This document shows, one piece after another, positions 1 to 7,698 of a DNA stretch of 64,000 nucleotides (positions are counted from its first letter, which is position 1; each line of letters begins with the position of its first letter). The translations under genes were made by a program, and so were the position numbers. The DNA comes from Nostoc sp. CENA543. Lineage in GTDB: Bacteria > Cyanobacteriota > Cyanobacteriia > Cyanobacteriales > Nostocaceae. The stretch covers positions 248,001 through 312,000 of the forward strand of contig NZ_CP023278.1 in NCBI RefSeq assembly GCF_002896875.1, written 5' to 3'. The notes under the pieces were generated by a model. It saw only the letters and a list, made by a program, of their open reading frames with translations, was not told where the DNA came from and ran no database searches.

Positions 1-1
1 T

Positions 2-94
2 TTAGAGGATTTGACACCAGAACAGATAATCCAAATCGAACATAGTTTGATGCTGTTAAAAAATGTTTTTGAAAAAACGGAACTTTCGCCTTAA
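2..94 (+). CDS. C-terminal tail of an unidentified protein (partial)
   Basis: Thirty codons run open from the left edge to a TAA stop. The peptide is helical and charged and contains LTPEQIIQIEHSL, which resembles the last dimerisation helix of MarR-like regulators. That comparison rests on a short fragment only. The start and main domain lie outside the window, so no function is assigned. Confidence 0.45.
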   Translation, partial: LEDLTPEQIIQIEHSLMLLKNVFEKTELSP

Positions 95-273
95 AGCTCA
101 TCAATGTTGCTCATGAAGCGAATATATGATTTTTGTTGACTGCTGACTGTGATTCACAATCTGCTTTTACAACATATACATAAAAGCCATTTGATAAGCA
201 TCAACATTAATATCTATTTTCCTCAACCTAAGTTAAAATTTTTATTTCTAAAAGATAAATACCAGTTACTCTA

Positions 274-1209
274 ATGAAACAGTTAACAGCTAAAAAGCGC
301 ATATTAATTCAGCAACAATTAACTCCTTATTTATTCTTACTACCAGCTTTACTTCTCCTGAGTTTAACTGTGTTTTGGCCTGCACTGCAAGCATTTTACC
401 TGAGTTTCACTAGCTATGAAGATATTAGTCAACCAGCACAATGGATAGGAATGAAGAATTTCCTGCGTTTGTGGGAGGATAAAATTTTTTGGAAAACGTT
501 AGAAAATACTTTACTCTATCTTGTGGGTGTAGTTCCTGTTTTAGTTATTTTACCTCTAGGATTAGCAATTTTAGTGAACCAAAAACTGCGCGGCATTAAT
601 TGGTTTCGCGCCGCATATTACACACCAGTAGTAATTTCTATGGTAGTTGCGGGGATAGCTTGGAAGTGGCTATACGCTGAGAAGGGATTGCTAAATGAAT
701 TGCTAAAAATATTCGGTATTTTTCCTGAAGGTATTCCTTGGTTAACTGATAGCGTTCCTCCAATAAAGTTATTTGGTATTGTACCTATTCCCTTAGCTAG
801 CGTCATGCTAGTTACTATCTGGAAAGGATTGGGTTATTACATGGTAATTTACTTAGCAGGACTACAATCTATTCCGGCTGATGTGTATGAAGCCGCAGCA
901 ATTGACGGTTCAGACGGTATTCGTAAACATTGGGATATTACTGTGCCTTTAATGCAACCTTATATTGCTTTAGTAGCGGTAATTTCTGCGATTTCTGCAA
1001 CTAAAGTATTTGAAGAAGTTTATATTATGACTCAAGGTGGGCCTTTAAATAGATCCAAGACAATTGTTTACTATTTATATGAGCAAGCGTTTAGTAATCT
1101 GGAAATTAGTTATGCTTGCACCATTGGTTTAGTGTTATTTCTCATCATTCTAGGTTTATCAGTTTTGCGATTAATCATTAGTCAACCTGGAGGAGACAGT
1201 CTGGTTTGA
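274..1209 (+). CDS. Carbohydrate-type ABC transporter permease (MalF/UgpA family)
   Basis: A 311-residue inner-membrane permease of the binding-protein-dependent sugar-import class. Hydrophobic segments lie near residues 18-40, 78-100, 110-130, 170-190 and 275-300. The cytoplasmic EAA loop, which docks on the ATPase, reads EAAAIDG near residue 208. Length and motif fit a complete MalF-type subunit, which normally pairs with a second MalG-type permease, an ATPase and a binding protein. None of these partners is next to it, so it is an orphan subunit here and its substrate cannot be read from context. The ATG follows an AT-rich leader without a strong ribosome-binding site. Confidence 0.9.
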   Translation: MKQLTAKKRILIQQQLTPYLFLLPALLLLSLTVFWPALQAFYLSFTSYEDISQPAQWIGMKNFLRLWEDKIFWKTLENTLLYLVGVVPVLVILPLGLAILVNQKLRGINWFRAAYYTPVVISMVVAGIAWKWLYAEKGLLNELLKIFGIFPEGIPWLTDSVPPIKLFGIVPIPLASVMLVTIWKGLGYYMVIYLAGLQSIPADVYEAAAIDGSDGIRKHWDITVPLMQPYIALVAVISAISATKVFEEVYIMTQGGPLNRSKTIVYYLYEQAFSNLEISYACTIGLVLFLIILGLSVLRLIISQPGGDSLV

Positions 1210-1455
1210 CCCTCCGAATTTTAGATTTTGGATTTTAGATTTTGGATTGAGTTTTTCGGTTCACGCCCCTACACAGTTGATTACTCGTGTGTTACATTAA
1301 GTAGTGGAATAGTAATACATCAGCCAAGCTATAGTGTGGGTTCTGAATACCCGACTGGTGCGCCAACCTCTGGATTGAGCGTATACCGCAAAGCAGATGC
1401 GTCACTACTCCCGCCCCGTTTGATAGGAGTGGGTTTTTGCCTACATCAAACGCCC
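1210..1455. other. Intergenic stretch without a convincing gene
   Basis: This stretch begins with a short tandem run built on GATTTTAGATTTTGG. It then has compact GC-richer sequence with small palindromes, for example GGGT-TCTGAAT-ACCC near 1339. It ends in a G/T-rich run (GGAGTGGGTTTTT, 1426-1438) that could be a weak terminator ahead of the tRNA. A 76-codon open frame crosses it but has no protein-like features. Confidence 0.4.
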
Positions 1456-1528
1456 TGAAAGTAAGCTCGTTGGATAGAGCGATCGACTCTTAATCGATAG
1501 GTTGTAGGTTCGAGTCCTGCACTTTCTC
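1456..1528 (+). tRNA. tRNA-Lys (anticodon CTT), slightly degenerate
   Basis: A full cloverleaf can be drawn. The acceptor is TGAAAGT with ACTTTCT (six of seven pairs; position 1:72 is T-T). The D stem is GCTC/GAGC around a GG-containing loop. The anticodon stem is ATCGA/TCGAT with loop CTCTTAA (anticodon CTT at 1489-1491), and the T arm is GTAGG-TTCGAGT-CCTGC. CCA is not encoded and the discriminator is C. The mismatched first acceptor pair and odd discriminator leave open that it is weakly functional, an array-derived copy, or a pseudo-tRNA. Confidence 0.7.
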
Positions 1529-1531
1529 CCC

Positions 1532-1578
1532 GTCCGAAAGGACACTACTCTGTAAAAGTAGCAAATTCAGCGAATTTG
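1532..1578 (+). other. tRNA-Tyr-like remnant (anticodon GTA)
   Basis: Four bases after the tRNA-Lys lies a run with tRNA geometry. There is a D-like stem GTCC/GGAC, one spacer base, then an anticodon-type stem CTACT/AGTAG closing the 7-base loop CTGTAAA (anticodon GTA, Tyr). A hairpin CAAATTC-AGC-GAATTTG follows where a class II variable arm would be. No acceptor stem or T arm with TTCRA is recognisable and the D loop is only four bases. The best reading is a decayed tRNA-Tyr, but chance hairpins are possible. Confidence 0.3.
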
Positions 1579-1916
1579 ATTTGATGACAAACTCTGCAAT
1601 GTAGGCTTACTGCTGAATTATCAGTGGTAGCAGTGAAGAAGCTAGAGTGATTGTTTCTCTCCCTAACTTGAGTATGTCCCTTCAGTTCCGGTCTAAAACC
1701 GATAAACTAAACGGTATATTTGATGACTGTTATCAATAGTAAAATTACCTTTGGGTAGTTTTGGCGATCGCAGTTATCTTAATCCAGTTTTGGAGACACA
1801 CTTCACCCGCAACTAAACTGTAAACACCTACATTTGCAGAGTTTAAAAATATAATGTAGTATATGTATTATATTTTGTTTATGGTTTACTGATTTCCCAA
1901 TGAATAAGTTTTAATC
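1579..1916. other. Intergenic region, nothing recognised
   Basis: About 340 bases of AT-rich sequence between the tRNA remnant and the YdeI-family gene. No open frame, strong hairpin or repeat family is evident. Confidence 0.5.
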
Positions 1917-2507
1917 ATGTCAAAATTCGAGAACCAACTAGAAACATTTCATGCTGCAAATCGCCAAGCATGGCGCAAATGGTTAGAGGATAACCATCTA
2001 AGTTCTGTTGGTGTATGGTTAATTTACTACAAAGTCAAAAGTAAAAAACCCAGCATTAGATATAGTGAAGCAGTTCAAGAAGCTTTATGTTTTGGTTGGA
2101 TTGATAGTAAAGTTAAATCTCTAGATGCAGAGCGTTATATGCAAATATTTACGCCGCGTAAAACCAAAAGTGTGTGGTCAAAATTAAATAAGCAATATAT
2201 AACGGAATTAATTGACCAAGGTTTAATGACGGAGGCTGGTTTAGCAAAAATTACAGCCGCACAACAAGACGGTTCATGGACTATCTTAGACGCGATTGAG
2301 GAATTAATTATCCCAGAAGATTTACAACAAGCATTAGCAGTGAATGAAGTTGCAAATAATTACTTTGTAGGCTTTAATAACTCAACCAAAAAGAATATTC
2401 TCTTTTGGATTGCTAGCGCGAAACGTCCAGAAACTAGAAAGAAGCGAATTGAGCAAACTGTAAATTCAGCAGCACAAAATAAAAGTCCCTTATCAGTAAT
2501 CTTTTAA
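1917..2507 (+). CDS. YdeI/OmpD-associated family protein
   Basis: A soluble protein of 196 residues. It has the family hallmark around residues 50-66, an EALCFGWIDSKVKSLD segment preceded by a tryptophan-rich helix (WRKWLEDNH, GVWLIYYK). The C-terminal third is a basic helical segment containing KRPETRKKRIEQ, also typical of the family. Members are widespread in bacteria, are often described as bacteriocin-protection-like, and have no settled biochemical role. The length is normal and the ATG is the only plausible start. The next gene follows after 31 bases on the same strand, so the two may be co-transcribed. Confidence 0.85.
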   Translation: MSKFENQLETFHAANRQAWRKWLEDNHLSSVGVWLIYYKVKSKKPSIRYSEAVQEALCFGWIDSKVKSLDAERYMQIFTPRKTKSVWSKLNKQYITELIDQGLMTEAGLAKITAAQQDGSWTILDAIEELIIPEDLQQALAVNEVANNYFVGFNNSTKKNILFWIASAKRPETRKKRIEQTVNSAAQNKSPLSVIF

Positions 2508-2538
2508 GTTTTAAGTTTAATTAGTAGGTAAAAATTAT

Positions 2539-4065
2539 ATGTGGAAAACATTTTACATCAAGCCTCATGAAATTGGGGTTCTGTATCATCGCAGTGATTT
2601 TAAGAAAATCTTGACTCCTGGAACTTATTTTTATTTAGGTTTGCATTGGCAGGTAAAAACCTATGACCTCAATTATCCAGAGGCAAATATAGAAAATTTA
2701 GAACTTTTATGGCGGAATCACAGTGAGGAATTACAGCGATATTTATTAGTAGTACGTACAGCATTTAATCAAGCGGCTTTAGTGCGGTGTGGTCAAACTT
2801 GGGTGAGTGTTGCCCCCAATCAACTAGTAGCTTTTTGGCGTGGTTTTATTGAGGTCGAATCTCATGTTTTCAACTTAAATGAAAGCTTAGAATTACCTGC
2901 TGATTTTGTGCAGCAATTACGGGGAATTTATTTAAGCGGAATTCAAACTTTTCAAGTTTCTGAACATGAGATTGGATTGCTGTATGTGCAGAATAACTTT
3001 GTTCGTCCACTAGAACCAGGAGAATATGCTTTTTGGGATGTCAATATAAGTGTGGCGGTGAAAACTCTCAGCCGGATTTTACCGAATCCAGAATTTCCCC
3101 TAGAGGATGTGCTAATTCAACGACATCCTGAATTTGTGGCGGCTTATTGTGAAATAGTGCAATTACAAAATCACCAAGTTGCGATCGCCCGTTATCAAGG
3201 CAAAGTCATCTCTATTCTACCGCCATGCAGCCGCAAACTATTCTGGCGGGGTGTGGAAGTGGAAGTAATTGACATCAGCACTGAAACTAAGTTGTCTTCT
3301 CGCTTAGTGACAGAGTTAGTTTCTGGCTTACCAGAGACTTTAGTTTTGAGTCGCAATTTTTTGCATATCTGCGAAGTTCGCCCGCAAAACATCGGGTTAC
3401 TATATATTAATCAAGAGTTTCAAACACAACTACAACCAGGAAAACACGCTTGGTGGCTATTTGGACGTTCCTTACAAACGGAAGTCTTTGACTTGCGTCA
3501 GCAAACTCTGGAAGTCTCTGGACAAGACATCCTCTCCAAAGATAAAGTCCCCTTACGTTTAAACTTAACAGCAGGCTATCGGATTGTAGACCCCCTCACC
3601 GCGAGGAATGGACTACTAGATATTACTGGATATTTGTACAAAGAATTACAGTTTGCTCTACGTGCTGCTGTCGGGGAAAAAGCTTTAGATGCTTTATTGG
3701 AAGATAAAGGTGTAATTGACCAGAGTATTTTTGAATACATCAGTCAAAAAACTTCCGCCTACGGAATTGCAGTAGATTCTGTGGGGATTAAAGACATCAT
3801 TCTCCCTGGTGAGATTAGAACAATTTTGAGCAAAGTAGTAGAAGCGGAAAAAGCCGCCCAAGCCAACGTAGTTCGTCGTCGTGAAGAGACAGCCGCTACT
3901 CGCAGTATGTTAAATACAGCCAAGGTGATGGAAGATAACCCCATCGCGTTACGCTTGAAGGAATTAGAAGTGTTAGAAAGAATTGCTGAAAAAATTGAGA
4001 AAATTCAAGTTAATGGGAGTTTGGATAGTATTTTGACTGAATTAATTCAGATTAATCGCAATTAA
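2539..4065 (+). CDS. SPFH/band-7 (slipin-type) protein with three N-terminal repeat modules
   Basis: The protein has 508 residues. A beta-rich motif occurs three times, beginning near residues 12, 145 and 283 (IGVLYHRSDFKKILTPG, IGLLYVQNNFVRPLEPG, IGLLYINQEFQTQLQPG). The last copy leads into a band-7/SPFH domain: about 330-460, with an alanine/glutamate-rich helix EAEKAAQANVVRRREET and a C-terminal coiled coil ending SILTELIQINRN. SPFH proteins scaffold membrane microdomains as oligomers. No hydrophobic N-terminal anchor is visible, unlike classical stomatins, so membrane association would have to be peripheral. It may share a transcript with the YdeI-family gene upstream. Its specific role is unknown. 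Confidence 0.85.
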   Translation: MWKTFYIKPHEIGVLYHRSDFKKILTPGTYFYLGLHWQVKTYDLNYPEANIENLELLWRNHSEELQRYLLVVRTAFNQAALVRCGQTWVSVAPNQLVAFWRGFIEVESHVFNLNESLELPADFVQQLRGIYLSGIQTFQVSEHEIGLLYVQNNFVRPLEPGEYAFWDVNISVAVKTLSRILPNPEFPLEDVLIQRHPEFVAAYCEIVQLQNHQVAIARYQGKVISILPPCSRKLFWRGVEVEVIDISTETKLSSRLVTELVSGLPETLVLSRNFLHICEVRPQNIGLLYINQEFQTQLQPGKHAWWLFGRSLQTEVFDLRQQTLEVSGQDILSKDKVPLRLNLTAGYRIVDPLTARNGLLDITGYLYKELQFALRAAVGEKALDALLEDKGVIDQSIFEYISQKTSAYGIAVDSVGIKDIILPGEIRTILSKVVEAEKAAQANVVRRREETAATRSMLNTAKVMEDNPIALRLKELEVLERIAEKIEKIQVNGSLDSILTELIQINRN

Positions 4066-4066
4066 T

Positions 4067-4100
4067 CATTGGTCATTGGTCATTAGTCATTAGTCAGTTG
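4067..4100. repeat. Short tandem heptamer repeat (TCATTGG/TCATTAG)
   Basis: Five 7-base units of TCATTGG or TCATTAG start just after the SPFH stop codon. This is the heptameric repeat class typical of heterocystous cyanobacterial genomes. It lies next to a palindromic element. Confidence 0.85.
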
Positions 4101-4160
4101 AGGCGGGTTCTGTGAGATATTCACCCTAGAAAAAATGTTTTGGTCAAACCCGCCCCTACA
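4100..4160. repeat. Palindromic interspersed element, GGCGGGTT...AACCCGCC type (copy 1)
   Basis: About 61 bases with complementary ends (GGCGGGTT and AACCCGCCCCTACA). The body CTGTGAGA...TTTTGGTCAA closely matches the copy at 6025-6090. A third, more divergent copy is at 59798-59860. It carries no coding capacity. Confidence 0.75.
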
Positions 4161-4201
4161 TTTAGTTATTAGTCAGTTCCTTTTATCTTTATATATAAAT
4201 T

Positions 4202-4230
4202 AAACCTTGGATTCATAAAACCCAAGGTTT
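4202..4230 (+). terminator. Hairpin AAACCTTGG/CCAAGGTTT
   Basis: A nine-base perfect stem with an 11-base loop lies about 140 bases after the SPFH gene. The T-run after it is weak (TAATTGTTT). It could end the upstream transcript or be part of another interspersed repeat. Confidence 0.45.
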
Positions 4231-4293
4231 AATTGTTTGCCCTCTCACTTACTAAAAGTAAGTGTAGGTCTTTTACCCCGGATATTTGGTATA

Positions 4294-4350
4294 ACGTACT
4301 AATTGCTGTCAATGTACGTAAATTAATAACTCCTCACACACCTCACACGC
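4294..4350 (+). ncRNA. Candidate Yfr1-like small RNA
   Basis: The 11-mer ACTCCTCACAC at 4329-4339 is identical to the conserved unpaired core of the cyanobacterial regulatory RNA Yfr1. Immediately 5' of it is a stem-loop (ACGTAC...GTACGT with inner ATTG/CAAT, 4294-4319), as in the known architecture of a 5' hairpin followed by a single-stranded core. The expected 3' hairpin-terminator is not obvious downstream, which is the main argument against. It lies in the gap before the O-methyltransferase gene. Confidence 0.35.
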
Positions 4351-4555
4351 TATTGATCTGACCACGAAAACAAGTACACAACTCTCTTCCTGATGATGAT
4401 GGATTTAAACCATTCATCTGCTTTAAAGTTAGCTGTTTACTGTTTAGTATTTATCGTCCTGGAGATTGAAAGATACATCAGCAATGACTAATCTTTAGAT
4501 AGAGACTCAATTTATTTTTATAATTAAAACTCATAGAAATTCCCATAAGCAACCA

Positions 4556-5224
4556 ATGACAATTAAAACCCTGGGATTAGCATCAAATCTATATGATTAC
4601 CTCCTATCTGTTTCCTTACGGGAAGCCGAAATACTAACCAAATTACGCCAAGAAACAGCCCAACATCCAATGGGGAGAATGCAAATTGCACCAGAACAAG
4701 GACAATTTATCGCTTTATTAGTGCAATTATTAGGAGCAAAGAAAACCTTAGAAATAGGAGTATTTACAGGTTATAGTTCCCTAGTAGTGGCGTTAGCGTT
4801 ACCACCTGAAGGGCAGATAGTAGCTTGTGATACTAGTGAAGAGTTTACAGCGATCGCCCGACGTTATTGGCAACAAGCAGGAGTAGACCATAAAATTAAC
4901 CTGCACATCGCCCCAGCCCTAGAAACTTTAGATAATTTACTAGCAGCAGGTCAAGCAGAGACATTTGACTTTGCCTTTATAGATGCAGACAAAAGCAACT
5001 ATGAAAACTATTATGAGCGATCGCTGCAACTAGTCCGCCCTGGGGGACTAATAGCCATTGATAATGTTCTGTGGTCAGGAAGAGTTGCAGACCCCCAAAT
5101 CCAAGACAACCGCACCAAAAAAATCCGCGCCTTCAATGAAAAACTACTACAAGACCAGCGAGTTAATATCTGTCTTATCCCCATAGGCGACGGCTTGACT
5201 CTAGCCTTAAAGCAGGGGAAGTAG
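4556..5224 (+). CDS. Class I SAM-dependent O-methyltransferase (caffeoyl-CoA OMT-like)
   Basis: A 222-residue enzyme of the cation-dependent O-methyltransferase family. Seen: the SAM-binding glycine motif LEIGVFTGYSSLVVALALP near residue 61, the metal-binding aspartate motif AFIDADKSNYENYYE near 142, and the second metal/substrate site DNVLWSGRV near 170. The full-length fold is present. These proteins methylate hydroxyls on catechol-like or secondary-metabolite substrates in the cytoplasm. Relatives in cyanobacteria include the one in mycosporine-like amino acid clusters, but no such cluster genes are here, so the substrate is unknown. It is followed by a tandem-repeat block and a convergent gene. 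Confidence 0.9.
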   Translation: MTIKTLGLASNLYDYLLSVSLREAEILTKLRQETAQHPMGRMQIAPEQGQFIALLVQLLGAKKTLEIGVFTGYSSLVVALALPPEGQIVACDTSEEFTAIARRYWQQAGVDHKINLHIAPALETLDNLLAAGQAETFDFAFIDADKSNYENYYERSLQLVRPGGLIAIDNVLWSGRVADPQIQDNRTKKIRAFNEKLLQDQRVNICLIPIGDGLTLALKQGK

Positions 5225-5261
5225 CCGAAGCATGGGAAGCAGAGAAAGCAGAGGAAGAAAA

Positions 5262-5332
5262 ACTAATGACTAATGACTAATGACTATTGACTATTGACTA
5301 TTGACTATTGACTATTGACTAATGACTATTGA
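5262..5332. repeat. Short tandem heptamer repeat (TGACTAA/TGACTAT)
   Basis: About ten consecutive 7-base units of TGACTAA, TGACTAT or TTGACTA fill the space between two convergent genes. This is the same heptameric family seen elsewhere in the window. Confidence 0.9.
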
Positions 5333-5339
5333 CCATCCT

Positions 5340-5951
5340 TCACTTTTTCGGCCAACGCCAGTTGTAGCGATTCCACTCATACATTCCTTGAATTTCGTAT
5401 TCAGTACCGTTGTAGAAACGCACAACGCAACTAGTGGAAGTATCTTCCTCCTGATGAATTTCATTAATCTGAATCACAATTGAAAGAAACCATTCGCGTT
5501 TGCAGGGGCCATTATCTTGCACCCATTCCCATAGGGCATTGGAAACTTCAATGCGATCGCCTATTCTGAGTTTTAAAGCATCCTCAAAATAGGCATACTT
5601 ATCGAAGTGATACGACTCGACGCGATTTAACCATTGCAAACCGTAGCGTTCTCGGATAAACTGCACCTTGCCTGAGTCGTTGTTATTTAACCAATCGTTG
5701 AGTAACTGCACCTTCCAAGTCCGGTTTTGCTGTTCCTCCGTCTTGACAAACGCCAAGAATATTTCCAACTCCTGTGGAGTCAGTTCGTCTAGAGGGTTAG
5801 GCGCGTCTGATTTGCCGTACTTAGACTGCTTGTAAATTTCCTCGACTAATTGTAGTAAAATTTCCTTCTGCCTATCAGTGAGAGGACAGCTGGCTGCATC
5901 ACAACGATTAAAAGCTGCTAGCAAAGCTGTTGTTATCTCATCTGGTGTCAT
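5340..5951 (-). CDS. Conserved cyanobacterial hypothetical protein
   Basis: I do not recognise a named family. The product is 203 residues and acidic in its N-terminal half (helical, with CDAASCPLTDRQKEILLQLVE). The C-terminal half is aromatic-rich and probably beta-structured, ending YEWNRYNWRWPKK. No signal peptide or membrane segment is seen. Composition and codon use look like a real protein. The stop codon abuts the tandem repeat block, and the gene is convergent with the O-methyltransferase. The ATG at 5951 is the first in frame. Confidence 0.75.
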   Translation of the reverse strand: MTPDEITTALLAAFNRCDAASCPLTDRQKEILLQLVEEIYKQSKYGKSDAPNPLDELTPQELEIFLAFVKTEEQQNRTWKVQLLNDWLNNNDSGKVQFIRERYGLQWLNRVESYHFDKYAYFEDALKLRIGDRIEVSNALWEWVQDNGPCKREWFLSIVIQINEIHQEEDTSTSCVVRFYNGTEYEIQGMYEWNRYNWRWPKK

Positions 5952-6024
5952 AAGTTAATACTAATCGAGAAGCTGATTTAATAATTATTACAAAAGTTAA
6001 ATGAAAGTTTCTAGTCAATAGTCA

Positions 6025-6090
6025 GTAGGGGCGGGTTCTGTGAGAAACTCACATTGTCAAACAGATATTTTGGTTAAACCCGCCCCTACA
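6025..6090. repeat. Palindromic interspersed element, GGGGCGGGTT...AACCCGCCCC type (copy 2)
   Basis: GTAGGGGCGGGTT at the left end pairs with AACCCGCCCCTACA at the right. The interior is similar to the copy at 4100-4160. It is flanked by AGTCAATAGTCA-type tandem repeat units on both sides, suggesting insertion into, or growth of, heptamer repeats at the same spot. Confidence 0.8.
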
Positions 6091-6193
6091 TTAGTCAATA
6101 GTCAACAACCAAGACTTTTTCCCTCGCCTCTCTCCATTCCCCATTGCCAACGTTATAAAGTTTAGGTATGTTTCCTTGCTACCTTATACAGTT

Positions 6194-6658
6194 ATGGAAA
6201 AGAAAATCCGCCTAGCACTTAATTTCAAATACTCAAGACTGATTACAGCTATCTTGATATCCTGTCTCATCGCATTGATTTCATGGGTATGGACTCCTGT
6301 TGCTGTAGCATTAACACAGATTAAACTCTCTAATTTATCTTATAAGGAGTGTCCAGCAGAATTGGCTCAAGGGGCTGTAACTAGTAGTGGTAGCGGGGCT
6401 GCTAATTGCTTTATTGTTACTGGTCAAGCCGAAAATAGCACCCGTAAAACTGTCTATGATGCAGATATTTATGGGCGCATATATGATGCAAACAATGATG
6501 CCATATTACAAAATCGCTCCCGCCTTGGTTCTATTCCAGAAGTTCCCCCAGGAATCAGTGATTTTGAATTGAGAATTTCTGTGCCTGCAATTCAACCTTT
6601 ACCTTTAAAACTCAAGCAATTCAAAGCTTCTGGGTTTAGCGCGCAGATTCGCAAATAA
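6194..6658 (+). CDS. Exported hypothetical protein with an FxLYD-like domain
   Basis: The product is 154 residues from the ATG at 6194. An in-frame TTG at 6176 would add six residues, but ATG followed by a basic KKIRLALNFK stretch gives a proper signal. A hydrophobic segment at about 14-36 ends near PVAVA, consistent with a signal peptide or N-terminal anchor. The mature part is beta-rich, with two cysteines (KECPAE, AANCFIV) and a pattern V-T-G-Q-A-E-N..V-Y-D-A..I-Y-G-R-I-Y-D-A resembling FxLYD/immunoglobulin-like extracytoplasmic domains. Its role is unknown. A strong hairpin terminator follows the stop. Confidence 0.7.
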   Translation: MEKKIRLALNFKYSRLITAILISCLIALISWVWTPVAVALTQIKLSNLSYKECPAELAQGAVTSSGSGAANCFIVTGQAENSTRKTVYDADIYGRIYDANNDAILQNRSRLGSIPEVPPGISDFELRISVPAIQPLPLKLKQFKASGFSAQIRK

Positions 6659-6677
6659 TCTCAAATCCCAAAATTGA

Positions 6678-6711
6678 GAGACGTAGCACCGCTAAGTTTT
6701 TGCTACGTCTC
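6678..6711 (+). terminator. Rho-independent-type hairpin GAGACGTAGCA/TGCTACGTCTC
   Basis: A perfect 11-base stem with a 12-base loop lies 20 bases after the exported protein gene and before the convergent yggT-type gene. The T-tract is short, so it may act in both directions or be an interspersed palindrome used as a terminator. Confidence 0.65.
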
Positions 6712-6735
6712 TAATACATCTATTTGGGCTACGGA

Positions 6736-7011
6736 TTAAAATCCCACTGCTGGCAATCTGCCGAGTGTTTCCAATGCACCAGTAAGTAAATTTAGCACCA
6801 CAAAAGCAAGGATGGGGGAAAAGTCCATACCACCCAAGGGAGGAATAATAGAACGAAATAGGTTGAGGTAGGGGTCTGTGACTTGGCTTAAAGCAGTAAA
6901 TGGTTGATTATACCAATTGATGCTGGGAAACCAAGTCAATAAAACCCGAATAATCAACAGGTAGCTGTAAACAGTGATGAAAGTAACTAATGTATTAATC
7001 AGTAAAGACAT
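6736..7011 (-). CDS. YggT family (Ycf19-like) membrane protein
   Basis: A 91-residue integral membrane protein with two hydrophobic segments (about 5-27 and 65-85). They flank the family signature, an RVLLTWFPSI run followed by a DPYLNLFRSIIPPLGGMDFSP-like loop. YggT/Ycf19 proteins are found in cyanobacteria and plastids. Related plastid proteins affect thylakoid nucleoid or cytochrome b6f assembly, but the exact role of this paralog is not known. It is complete at the usual length and sits alone between two repeat regions. Confidence 0.9.
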   Translation of the reverse strand: MSLLINTLVTFITVYSYLLIIRVLLTWFPSINWYNQPFTALSQVTDPYLNLFRSIIPPLGGMDFSPILAFVVLNLLTGALETLGRLPAVGF

Positions 7012-7100
7012 GGATGGGTTAGTTTCCTATTGAGTGTCAAAAGCGGTCTTATTATAGATTTTAATTTAGTCTAGGTCATAGCGTATGGAGATTATAACCT

Positions 7101-7152
7101 TGGGGGTTGGGGACTGGGGACTGGGGACTGGGGATTGGGGACTGGGGACTAA
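7101..7152. repeat. Short tandem heptamer repeat (GGGGACT/GGGGATT)
   Basis: Seven or more tandem units of GGGGACT with one GGGGATT variant, upstream of the YggT gene. This is the C/G-rich version of the heptamer repeats. Confidence 0.9.
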
Positions 7153-7226
7153 TGAATTCAAAATTCACGCATACTTTACAGGATTTTGTTACAAAATTCA
7201 GAATAAAATATTCTGTTCCCTGCTCC

Positions 7227-7271
7227 CTAATGACTAATGACTAATGACTAATGACTAATGACTAATGACTA
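7227..7271. repeat. Short tandem heptamer repeat (TAATGAC)
   Basis: Six to seven identical units of TAATGAC run to within two bases of the stop codon of the YtxH-like gene. Confidence 0.9.
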
Positions 7272-7272
7272 A

Positions 7273-7623
7273 TTAAGAATCTTGCTTGACGGAACGATCA
7301 TTCACTGGTTGAGTAGAACCGCCGTTAACGTTACCTAAATGCTTCCTGACTTCATCAATTGTGGCATTTAGCTGGGCAATTTTATCTTCTAGCGATCGCC
7401 TTGCGGTTTCCATCTCTATGCCTTCACCCTCAGAAGATAGCATCTGACGGCGTTTGGCAGGCACTTTTTGATTTTCCTTGGAATTATTGATCATTTCTGT
7501 GCCTTCTTCCACTATTTCCTCGTTCTGGCGGGAAGCAATGACAGTACCTAAAATTCCGCCCACCACGCCGCCAAATATCGCCCCTACCAAAAAACCACTA
7601 CCAAAACCATCACGCTGACTCAT
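7273..7623 (-). CDS. YtxH-like small membrane/gas-vesicle-type protein
   Basis: The product is 116 residues from the ATG at 7623. A longer frame to 7692 exists, but the family-like start MSQRDGFGSGFLVGAIFGG follows directly from this ATG. It has one glycine-rich transmembrane segment (about 8-30, FLVGAIFGGVVGGILGTVIA). A charged region then leads to a predicted coiled coil (about 65-100, RRSLEDKIAQLNATIDEVRKHL). This layout is that of YtxH-domain proteins, whose function is unclear. The gene lies directly downstream of upp on the same strand and may share its transcript. Confidence 0.75.
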   Translation of the reverse strand: MSQRDGFGSGFLVGAIFGGVVGGILGTVIASRQNEEIVEEGTEMINNSKENQKVPAKRRQMLSSEGEGIEMETARRSLEDKIAQLNATIDEVRKHLGNVNGGSTQPVNDRSVKQDS

Positions 7624-7698
7624 AACTTTATTCCCTTGAAGAAACACGGCTACTTTTAGATCATTGGAGTTCTTTTCCTTCCCTAGCTGCATACTAGC

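Noticed and set aside
1228-1458. 76-codon open frame upstream of the tRNA
   Set aside because: No family resemblance, begins in tandem repeats and runs into the tRNA 5' end.
5262-5332. Possible CRISPR-like array
   Set aside because: Units are 7 bases without spacers; these are short tandem heptamer repeats, as in many places in the window.
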